Shown here in pieces: positions 48,786 to 59,046 of a DNA stretch of 64,000 nucleotides. Position 1 is the first letter of the stretch, and every line of letters begins with the position of its first letter. A program made the position numbers and the translations under genes. The DNA comes from Tubulanus polymorphus. Taxonomy: Eukaryota; Nemertea; Palaeonemertea; Tubulaniformes; Tubulanidae. Below the pieces are notes generated by a model. That model had not been told where the DNA came from. It ran no database searches and saw only the letters and a list, made by a program, of their open reading frames with translations. The stretch covers positions 24,074,650-24,138,649 of the forward strand of contig NC_134026.1 in the NCBI RefSeq assembly GCF_964204645.1, read 5' to 3'.

Positions 48786-50871
48786 ATGGCAAATGATGGC
48801 TTTATCGATTTTATTGTCAAATGGAGTGGTAAAGAATATAAAATTGAAGGCCTTTCAGAATCGGAAACTGTGTATAACCTGAAAGATGCCATCAAGAAAC
48901 AAACAGGCGTAATGCCTGAACGAATGAAACTGATGGGTTTGAAGTATAAAGGTAGAATCAAATTGCTTTCTGAATTCAAATCCTATGATTGTTTATTATC
49001 ACGTGTGACTACACTGTAGGTAAACCTCCTGATGATGATGTTTCCCTGGGTTTGATGAAACTAAAAGCAACAACTCGGGTCATGATGATGGGCACAAGAG
49101 AAGATGATCTGGTAAAGCAGTTTTTTTATAGATAATGCATAATTTACAATAACATAGACTTTACCCCTTTGATGTTATTACATTAGCGACAACTTTCAGG
49201 TTGATATGGAACCTCCGAAGGATTTACCTGAAGTGGTAAATGACTTCGACATTGAGGAAGAGGAAATAGCCATTGAAGACAGGTTTGTAATTTACTTGAG
49301 TTGAAGAGTTTGGTATTATTCTTACTGTCATTTTAAGTGTAGCCTATTAATTAATTTTCAATTGTCTGCATTGTAATTTATAAAGGGAGGAATTCTTATC
49401 AAAAATAGAGAAACGTGTTCGAGACTATAAGATAGACATGATTAATGAGCCTAGACCTGGAAAAAAACTGTTGGTGCTCGATATCGACTACACGTTATTT
49501 GGTAAGTTCCGTTCTGTTAGAAATAAAAACCGAAGTTGATGATATAATGTAGTCGTCATATGTGATTATTGTATTAGATCATCGATCTGTTGGTGAAACT
49601 GGTAATGACCTGATGCGACCATTCCTTCATGAATTCCTTACTTCTGCTTATGAAGATTATGATATCGTCATTTGGTGTAAGTTTATCGTGAAATGATGGT
49701 AAAACATTTAATCATAGATGTGTGACTGTGCTTGTTTCTGTTCCTTATTGAAAATTCATTTACTTTCAGCTGCTACTGGTATGAAATGGATTGAAGCGAA
49801 GATGAACGAACTGGGAGTGTCAGCGAATCCGAACTATAAACTAACTTTCATGTTAGACAGTACTGCCATGATAACTGTGCATAGTCCTAAATATGGCGTC
49901 ATTGATGTATGTTGCTGGTAAATCATGCAAAATTCTTTATCCCAGTATACCAACTACCGGTATATTATGCGAAATCTTATTGTTATTGTAGGTCAAACCA
50001 TTGGGGGTAATTTGGGGTAAATTTTCTTGTTACACGTGCAATAACACTGTGATGTTTGATGATATGCGAAGAAACTTCATTATGAATCCTAAAAATGGAT
50101 TAAAGGTTGGTATACGAATAGAAAGAATGATGTATCCCTGCTCTATTTCTGCCATCATTTCCCCACTTGGCGGGCTTTTGCATTCACTCTTCGTCCGTCG
50201 TCCATCCATTTGTTTGGTTTTTTTTTTAAAGAAAAGGTTTTATGATCATATAGGGGAGTTAAATATTAAATTGCATACAACTGTACAATATTTCGAGTAA
50301 GTACCTACCGGTATGTGTATTTTGTTATCACAACCAAAATTGCATATTCTAGCTCATGACAGGTCTATTATTGTGGTGAATTTCAAGCTCATTGATTATA
50401 TAAAAATTATCAGATCGTCAAGCATTTCACTAAGTGGAAACAGTGTCCCTGAACCTCTAGGTTCGTAATATCCATTTTTAGATTCGACCGTTCAAGAAGG
50501 CTCATTTCAACCGTGATAAAGATAGAGAATTAATCAAATTAGCAAAATACCTAAAAGACATTTCGCAAGAAGAAGATTTCATGAAATTGAATCATAAGCA
50601 TTGGGAAAGGTATTTTTCTGTTCATATATTAAAGGATAATATGATAAATGTAGCTCTTAATTTACGTACAAGTCTCGTTTGTATCTTTTTTATTGGTGCT
50701 CTGTATTATAATGTATTTCAGATATAGACCTCCTTCAGAAAAGTATGTCATAGTTTTATTTGTCTCGTTAGTTTTTAGCCTATTTTCAAATACCAGGTAT
50801 ATTTCAATTCGCGCTGACTTTCTTTTCTTAGAAACAAAAACCTGAGCAGGAGTCGAACCGAAGAGCCATAG
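48786..50871 (+). CDS. UBLCP1: Ubiquitin-like domain-containing CTD phosphatase 1
   Basis: Ten exons (48786-48951, 49020-49111, 49200-49282, 49386-49501, 49578-49676, 49770-49906, 49992-50105, 50482-50609, 50722-50742, 50832-50871) give 331 residues; human has 318. The N-terminal ubiquitin-like domain (1-80) docks on proteasome Rpn1. The FCP/SCP-type HAD phosphatase follows, with the catalytic DxDxT motif D146-I-D148-Y-T150-L-F and the stretches [49 protein letters not shown] and [20 protein letters not shown]. It removes phosphate from the 26S proteasome and limits nuclear proteasome activity. The core ends at NHKHWERY as in human. The last two exons are unlike human; read-through of exon 9 would give a different tail. 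Confidence 0.93.
50159..50212 (-). mobile_element. Pearl-like 3'-end fragment in UBLCP1 intron 7
   Basis: ccccacttggcgggcttttg followed by cattcactcttcgtccgtcg is the reverse complement of the terminal part of the elements at 6402 and 20560 (gtgaacgcaatagcccgctg and gggc). Only the tail is present. Confidence 0.6.
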
Positions 50872-50935
50872 AGAAGTCTTATGAACTGCTGCATTAGGAG
50901 CATCTTTATACCTATGCCATTACTGTAATACAAGT
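50832..50935 (-). mobile_element. SINE-like sequence overlapping the UBLCP1 terminal exon
   Basis: On the minus strand, cggttcgactcctgctcagg matches a Pol III B-box, preceded by gcagcagttcataagacttc, similar in pattern to tRNA-derived SINE heads. The plus strand of this segment encodes the last 13 residues assigned to UBLCP1. Boundaries are estimates. Confidence 0.4.
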
Positions 50936-51061
50936 ACATGCAGGGAGGCTGTTGACCTCAGATTATGCACAAACGATTGAATTTATTCAGAAGCAAACAG
51001 ATAAATTATTGCTAAAATTACATGCATTCCTGTCTAAGAAAAGCAGAATAGGTTATGTTTT

Positions 51062-51433
51062 TAGCTCCGCTGACCTTCGGTCACAGCGGGGGTTAGGGGG
51101 TCAGCCGTCATTGTCCGTCCGTTCGTTCGTCTGTCAATTTTTTCTTCCAATCGCTACTAGTCTTACAGTTTTAATGAGATCAATTCCAAATTTGGTATGA
51201 ATGTTCTATATGGACCAAGGCCTATAAAGTAACAGAGCCATTTTTTGGATTCGTGGAGTTTCTATTTCTTCACATCGCTACTAGTCCTACAGTTTTGATG
51301 AGATCAATTCCAAATTTGGTATGAATGTTCTATGGACCAATACCTACTAAGTACAGCGCTTTTTTGGATTTGGCCAAAAGGGGGCACCCCTAGGTATGCA
51401 GCTTCTATTTCTTCAAATCACACAGCGGAGCTA
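51062..51433. mobile_element. MITE with tagctccgctg terminal repeats
   Basis: tagctccgctg at 51062-51072 and cagcggagcta at 51423-51433 are perfect inverted repeats. Near the left end is a subterminal hairpin (ctccgctgacc...ggtcacagcggg), then a gtccgtccgttcgttcg microsatellite, and two tandem copies of a unit of about 125 bp that includes gatcaattccaaatttggta. It lies in the probable 3' UTR of UBLCP1, before an AATAAA at 51570-51575. Confidence 0.7.
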
Positions 51434-51603
51434 TATAAGCCGATAGGCTCCTTGTTTAAGTAACTGGTTAATGAAAGATATCTGTACTACTGATGTTGCT
51501 GAATATGGTGTAATTTGTGTCTTATCTATAAAATGTATTAAATACATTGTTGTTTATGGTTTTTGCCTTAATAAACATTCTTTTCATTTCTTTAAGTGTC
51601 TCG

Positions 51604-51663
51604 TTCAGTTCTCTTGATATTGGTGGTCTGTATTTCAGTTCTCTTGATATTGGTGGTCTGTAT
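51604..51663. repeat. Perfect 30-bp tandem duplication
   Basis: The phrase ttcagttctcttgatattgg followed by tggtctgtat occurs twice without gap or mismatch, suggesting a recent duplication. Just downstream of the presumed UBLCP1 polyadenylation signal. Confidence 0.85.
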
Positions 51664-53599
51664 TTGCGTGACAATTTCATCACTTATTGTTCTATTACGG
51701 CAGAATAAATATGAATGTGGAATGTCCGGCCTTCATGAGGTTATGGATAAACCAGTTTAAATTTTAGGACTAGAACCCTGGACTTCGCATGTGGACGAGC
51801 TAATCAAACCTAGAAGTGTTGCTCACTTCTGGACTTGGCCCAGGGGTGGCTCCAGGGTTAAACATGGGTGGATTCCAAGCCCCTGACTGGTAATGTAGAT
51901 AAACCTCAGAGGAAGAAGTCGATATGAATATTACACAGAGATGGAGAGAGAACATCATTTATCTTAAGCATCACAGTTTATTGAAGCACATATTATATAC
52001 ATTAATATACTTATCATAATATAATATCTAAACAAAACTCAACAATATCTCAGTAATAGAACTTATTTTAAGGCTTAAATATTAAAACTTGCCTTTTCAT
52101 CATGAATAAAAGTAACAAAAAAAATCAAAATGCAATGCCGCCCAAATGCTCAGTTTTTGAAAATCAGAATAAATAAATGAACATTGTCTGCAAAGAATTT
52201 ACATTAATTGGAATGATTCTTTATAAAGTGCTGCTTCTGTAAAGAATAACATTTTCCTTTCTTCCCTCTTGTGCATGAAAATAAATGAAAGGTTAATACT
52301 CCATATGGTAAAAAAGTCTATGCAAAAGCGGCGCTAGAATGTGATCAGGCGTGGTAAATTTTTTCATTCTAAGAAGCCAAATTACAGAATCATGCAATAG
52401 CAAATGGCACTGTCACCATGCAGGGTTACTCTACTACAATACAGTAGAGTTTGCTTAAGTCGGATATCATAACCGTTCTATTTTTAACTTCTAACCTTCA
52501 AAGTAAATTATGTTTTTCATCTTCTTTATTTTCATTATATATATGCAATACATATATAAAATAATCGTGGAAAGTATGTACTACAGTTGACAAGAGAAAA
52601 TATCAAAATTTCCACGTACGTGCAACTCCGAATACGAATAAGTTGGACTAAAGATTACGGTCACAAGTCATCCAAATATTATGTGCTCTATTGTACAAGG
52701 AAAACCAGCAGAATAACTACAATGCTGCTTATCTAATACATTTATACATTAACAGTCCGAAAAGTGAATACATGTATAAGTCTATCCATCAGGCCCTCAA
52801 AAACCTCTGCTGAAAATATGGAATAGAACATCCTATTGTTCATTACTACACTTTGTTGGCACATATCGGTAATCAAATCTGGTTTTCTAGTGTTACTTAT
52901 GTTGAATATAAGATTTAACAACTTAAATATGAATATTCACGCATTTATGTGTAGTCAACCTATCAATTATACATGTAAATATTGATCATATATATATATA
53001 AAATATGTTTGCCCAGCAAGTATAGACATTAAATGCATATAAAACAGAGCACCATTTATACAGAATATAATACAACACTCATTTTTGACAGTTGTAAACC
53101 ACCTCCAATTTGTAGAATAAGATCTTAGTAATTTGAGCCATGCTGATTGGTACACCCGGTATGTACATATACCTATATTGTATATACTCTCATTATAAGA
53201 TGCAACAGTAAGTGATAATACATAGTAATCACAGAACACTCCATATGAAATTCAATAAGTCAATTTTCCAATTCAAATTTAGAGCCAAGGTAAGCTAAAT
53301 AAAAAATGTAGACCTTACTCAATTTTAGCACCAAATCATTTTCATTTGGAGCTCTGTCTCTCTCCATCTAACCATTTTTTGTTTCCAATTTTGTGCATTA
53401 CATCATCATTCTTGACCATTTCACAACTACATGTACTAACCCTTAAACACAGTCTGAGATACAAACTGACAATATACGTGAACATTTATTCATTATAACA
53501 TGTAAGATATATGCAGTCATAACCAATATATTTCCATACAGAACATCGAACTCAATGGTACATACAGATGTGGATCAGCCTCACAAAGTTCTATGCGTA
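51664..53599. other. AT-rich gap with probable RHOBTB 3' UTR
   Basis: No coding exon recognised. A pogo-like end (acagtagagtttgcttaagt) sits at about 52441, without a visible partner. A (TA)n tract lies at 52988-53001. The right part is probably the 3' UTR of the minus-strand RHOBTB gene. Confidence 0.4.
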
Positions 53600-56500
53600 T
53601 CAATCTTCGACTTCTGAGTTACTAGTGGTAGTAGTTTGGTGATTTACTCTCTGTCGACGACCAATGCATAAACAACCGCTATTCTTTCGCTGGCGTTTAA
53701 GCGATGATATTGGTTGCTGACTGATTCGTTCGCGTTCTTCATCACGACCACGTTTCTCATAATAGTCCAATTCTTTCAGATACCTGAATAATATTCAAAA
53801 CGACAAAACACATATATATCTTAAACATAAGAACGGGTTCCGCAGGTAAGTAAGCCTGACATAAAACTCAAAATATCGGAGTATTCGAATTTAAGTTTTA
53901 AAACTTTACCAAAGTGGTGGCCATCGATTCTTCACCAGATATGTTTGATTATCTGTGTGTAGCATTTTGAAGAATTTGAAATATTTGTTGTGCAAAGTCT
54001 GATAGTTGTTACACAGATATGACAGACACCAAGATGCCAGCTGGACGGCATTAAAGCACTGAAATAGAAGAATGGAAGCTCCAGGTACATCGGCTTAGAA
54101 TGTTATCATTAAAGAAGTCAGAATCCTAGTTCAAAATTCCACCTGTGCAGGTTCAATCAATGCAAGGACATCTTCCATAATATTCTCTCCATCATCATGA
54201 GCTTTCATCAGGTGTTTCACAAGCATGCTCTCTAATAAAGAATGCATGCGAGGCAAACACAAGCGATTCGATAGCTCAATCAATTCAACAGGGTCAACTT
54301 CAGAGAAATCTGGACAACAGTCATCGAGATACAGGTATTCTAGTAGATATGAGAATGGCAACTGTTCCAATCCTGGCATCGGTATCTAAAATAATGAAAA
54401 AACAAAAAACTTTTTTAGAAGGATCATAAACCCATATTGAAAAATTGACATTGATATATACCAAAAAGTGTACATACCACCTCAGCTAAACTCTCTTTAA
54501 AGTTATCAGTGAACAAAGCTAACATCCAATCACAACGAGTGACAAGCAGGGCCTTGTGCGCTGGTACAAATCCATCATCCAGCTGAAAAACCACATCTAG
54601 GGACAACATAAATAGAAAGTTACATGTAAGAAACATATTGGGATACATGTGCAATGAATCCGCAGTAGGACGGATTTATCAACAATTAGTTGAATAGAAT
54701 GTATAAATTAAAAGAAATAAGTTACCTGACAGAAATCCTTGCTGAATTGCAAAGTTCCACATACGTTTAAACCTCTCCTTAAAGAATTTAGCTTCCAATT
54801 CTTGATTCAGAAATGCGTTACCATCCAACATATCATTTATCATATTCACTAAATCTCTAAGTTCTAACCAAACAGCAATTTGTTTGACTTGGAGAAGTAG
54901 TTCACTAATATATGGGGCTTTCCCGGTATATAAGTAATTCAATATGTAACGGAAAACAGCTGGAGTGATATCAGAATTTAAAACTACTGCAATTTTGTGA
55001 GTTTTACTATTCTTAGCTGAGCAATCGCTACCTTCAGCGTCCAATGATTCAAATGAATAAACACATTCAAATGCGGGATGTGAGAAATTAGCAATTGAAT
55101 CACTTTTATTTGACTGCGTTTGTTCTTCTTCGAGTAACTTTTGACGGTCAGAGTTTCCTTTTTGTTCTTTGTCACCATTTGCACCATAAATGCTTCCAGG
55201 CTTTGACACCATTTTAGAAATGGAGGCACGGGTAAGCTGTACTAATTGATTGCTGCAGAAAAGTTGTTGAAAAACAGAAGAAGCGGCAAGCAACATTACG
55301 CAATGAGCATAGATTCTACTTCCACGAGATATGAACACAACATCAGCAAAGTTTTCATCTAAAAGTAACTTTTCACAGTCTGATATGTATGTAGATTCTT
55401 TGACGATTATATCTGGAACAACATGCGGTGGTGGCAAGTATGGTGGCTGACATAACGGATAGTTAATACGCTTTAACTGAGGATTCCAGAATCGCATGCG
55501 CCGTCTTTCAATCAACGCTGCTCTTGTGATATTCTCAAAAAGGTGTTCAACACCGTGCTGTGTTAGTACACTTGTCTCATAATATTCAGCTCCAATATCT
55601 TTTGCTACTTCTCTCCCTTGCTCAGGTGTGATGATTTCAGACTCTTTAATTTCCCTAAAATGGAATATCAATCCTGATGTGATGAAGTTGAGATACTTTT
55701 TTTCACAACCCGTTTTACATACCAGACACAAATCATTGAAAAGATAGCATGTTATCATTTTGACACATGATAAACAATAATCGTTTCATTTGAAGATACC
55801 ATATGACATTCATTATTATATCAATATCACTTACTGAAAGAAAAGTCCTTTATCCATGGCTTTAAACTTCGGGTCTTTGTACAAGTGCCGAAGATCATTT
55901 TGACATCCACAAAGCACAATAGGAGTTCCCGGACAGTAACGTTTTATCTCACAGTACCAGATATTCCAAACGTTTCTCAATGACATCGGACGAACCACAG
56001 AAAAGCATAGTAACACCACATCAGCTCTATAATCATCATAATAAATAATTTCATGTTTTTGTTATGGACTGTGAAGAAAATTACAGGGCACTAGTAGACG
56101 GGATATTCCTTTGATATGCTCCTGTTTAGTATAATCAGGGAGGTGGGAGTGAACTCCCACCTCCCTGGTATAATGGACCAAATTGCCACTGGTATTTCTT
56201 TAACCATGCAGATAGCAATCTACAATGAGCCTCAAGGAAAGGTGGGGCATAAACTATATGATTATGTCATCTAAAATTAACTATAGGGACAAGCGCTTGG
56301 GAGTTGAGTCACAAACCTTGAACAAGCAAATCTCCTGTCCTTATCATGGTAGCCAAAAGTGTCCCAAAGTCGAAGAGACACTGCAACTCCGTCAACATCA
56401 CAGAAAGATAATGACAGTACCTGTAATTAATTGATCAATGCGATACTGATAATAATAATCACTGTCATGATTTCATTGTCTTTATATTAGATTAGCGGTA

Positions 56501-56969
56501 ATATAGGCTACAGCAAAAGCGTGTTATATATCACAAATTGATTTGTGCATATCATCGTGCAGATGAAACATATCGCATTCATGTGTTCTATACAGACGCC
56601 CAACTCATACTCAAACCACTATAATCATGGAAAAATTATTTACACTTTTCACAAATGAATCTTTTTAATATGAATATTTGTTTCCTGATTCTATGCAGGG
56701 TTTATTCTCAAGTATCTGTGGTGGAAAGAATGTGGAGCAAATTTCAACACAAAACTGAATATCAGGCTGAATAATCAAATGCATACCTCACGGTCCATAT
56801 TGTAGTTATCTATGGCCCATACTGTTGGAATATGGGTCTGCATTAGTTGTTCAAGGGAGTATCGAGAATGACATGCCCTTGAACAAACTAATCGCGTCTT
56901 ACCAACTCCCGAATCACCGATTACGACACACTTCACCAATTCCATGTGCGGTTGGTCATACTCAGCCAT
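53600..56969 (-). CDS. RHOBTB: Rho-related BTB domain-containing protein (RhoBTB)
   Basis: Eight exons (56969-56787, 56420-56317, 56026-55835, 55654-54726, 54596-54478, 54385-54143, 54058-53910, 53783-53600) give 700 residues; human RHOBTB1 has 696. The N-terminal Rho-like GTPase domain has P-loop GDSGVGKT (18-25). Its switch II is DTFG rather than DTAG and the base-recognition motif is GCQNDLR, both atypical as in vertebrate RhoBTBs, so little GTPase activity is expected. The first BTB (from [20 protein letters not shown]) is interrupted by a long polar insert. A second BTB begins at [20 protein letters not shown]. The C-terminal RhoBTB helix region has [20 protein letters not shown]. It is a CUL3 substrate adaptor. 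It forms a single invertebrate-type gene, so no 1/2 number is assigned. The leader carries a short upstream ORF. Confidence 0.95.
56136..56167. repeat. Perfect 15-bp-arm hairpin in RHOBTB intron 2
   Basis: cagggaggtgggagt and actcccacctccctg are perfect inverted arms with a 2-base loop (ga). The flanks agtataat and ggtataat form a near direct repeat, as after a small insertion. It lies within the intron between exons 2 and 3. Confidence 0.85.
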
Positions 56970-59046
56970 AACGTCACTTATTAGTCATCTATTATGAACG
57001 GCCATCACTGTTTTACTGTCTTTCTTCTGAAAACATAATTTGTCCAACCTGTTGTCAAACCTGTAATGACTATTTTCCCTAGATTTGAAGTGTCTGATTT
57101 CACATGAAATAAGCATTCTTCTATGAACTAGTTTTTTCAAGAACAGTCTTTGGAACCTAATCGGTGCTCAGTCAAAAGTTATTGCTGACAAACAGTTTCA
57201 CAAATGAACTAACCGTATTGAATGGCTATATAGGGCTACAGGTACAATACACATTTAAGCAGAAATTATTTTAACTCTTATAACAGAATAGCAGAAGTAC
57301 CAGTATTTGTCACTATAATACAGGACAGATGGTTATGTTATGCTGTAAGTAAAAGCTATTTTTAGTATTGATCGGACAAAGAAATGCTAAAACATTTGGC
57401 TCGATGCCATTTTATCTAAAACATGTAAGTCCAATGCTAGTTCAAATATGATGTGTGGATGATATTTCTTTGATCAACATTGGCACATTACAGTACACTG
57501 ACGCATCCGCAATTCATAATTTATTCTGTTCTGAGATTATCTTTCTATAAGCTTACCATGTTCTATCATTGATATTATTGATCACATGGCAAATAGAAAA
57601 CCAATAGAGGCATTCAAATCTCAGCCAATTTATGGCAATTTTGCCAGTTCAGATTCATTACGAATGTGTGAATTTGAATTAACTTTACGTTACTAGTTTA
57701 ACATGAATGGCAGATAATGTATAATGATGTCTATGACGTAAATGATACATCAATGCGATCGATTTCGTTTATGCCAGCACTGCAAATATTGATTTATTGG
57801 ACCTAATCATAAAATTGCGACATCTATAGCCGCATCAAACATTGCGAGTTGTGTTATCCCCATTGTGGGACTTTGTACCCAAACAAATCAGCTTTAATCA
57901 ATATGGACAAAAATACATGAATTTTTGATATGGAGTATAGACCCAAGCCAAAACACTTAAAACAATGGATTTGTGTCAAGTCAACTTGCAAAATATTATG
58001 AGTTAGCCTTAAGGCTATAGCCTATATTATAGGCTGACATATAAAGGTATTTATATATCAAAGAAAATTGAAAAGCTTTGGAAGTGGATATATTTTGCTG
58101 ATGCAGAAAGTTTTGGAAGTGGATATATTTTACGGATGCGGTTATTTAGCAAACGTTATTATTCCACCTTCTATAAGATAAACTATAAAATCAAAAAATC
58201 AATACTAAGTAGGTTTGGGGTAAGGGTCAGGGCTTGGATAGAGTTACTCTAGAGAGTCCAGATGGTAGGACTCATTTTAAGTCGATTAGGATCTAGGGTT
58301 ATAGTCAAAACTATTTCAAGTAATTCAGTTCGCACTCTCAGTAGTCTAGTGGGAAGATGAAGTGGTAGGCCTATTTCGGCCCGGGTTCAAATCCTGAATT
58401 GTCTGCTCTAAGTCACACCGAAAATTTTGAAAGGTATTTTATCGACATCAAGGATAATCATAATAATGGAGACATGAGTAGAAAATATCCCCTGCCTTAG
58501 TTTTCGCAATCAAAACATTAAAATGTCATTCCTACATATGTGGCCAATACATAAGCTTCAATTCAAATCAAATGCAAAATACCCTAACAAACACCAGTAT
58601 GACTCGCATGAGTAGAGTAGGCCTACCTACAGACAGTTAATCATGAGTTTTACAGTCACAGACACGCGTCACCACACAACCTTAGAAAGTGACAGTTGAT
58701 TGGTACAAACAAAAAGGCAACAATTGATTTAACTGCTAGAATGTGACTTAAATCGTTACCTGTTCGTTGCTTCATTTGGTAAAGTCGACTTCGAGTTCGT
58801 TTTTTGCGTTCCTTCATAAACAATTTGACAGCAGATGTCAGCTGTAAAAAGTAAATAAATAATCATACGTCACTTCTTCTTCCGGGTTAACATAAATCTC
58901 CGGTAATGGCGACGGTAACGGCTCAGAATTGGCCTTTTCTCGGGATCCGGCTATTCCACTGTCTTGCTCAAGGTCGTTGAGCCATCTGACATTTCGGGTT
59001 AAATTAAAATAGTGATAAATATTCTGGCAATTATCTGGACAAAATC
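56970..59046. promoter_or_regulatory. RHOBTB leader intron and divergent RHOBTB/TADA2A promoter
   Basis: Upstream of the RHOBTB ATG a splice acceptor lies near 57027. A matching donor at 58758-58759 (minus strand, cag/gtaacg) defines a likely non-coding first exon at about 58760-58850. An ETS-like cttccggg sits at 58879-58886, between it and TADA2A. An upstream ATG at 58906 opens a 24-codon ORF in the probable TADA2A leader. Inside the intron are a tRNA-SINE (58342-58394 boxes) and a 35-bp tandem duplication at about 58079-58148. Confidence 0.5.
58330..58450 (+). mobile_element. tRNA-derived SINE with A and B boxes
   Basis: tagtctagtggg (58342-58353) fits the Pol III A-box and gggttcaaatcc (58383-58394) the B-box. 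Their 41-bp start-to-start distance is near that in tRNA genes (about 30-60). No good acceptor stem was found, so a SINE is favoured over a tRNA gene. Ends uncertain. Confidence 0.5.

Noticed and set aside
58330-58450. tRNA gene
   Set aside because: A and B boxes are good, but I could not pair an acceptor stem or anticodon arm, so it was called a SINE.
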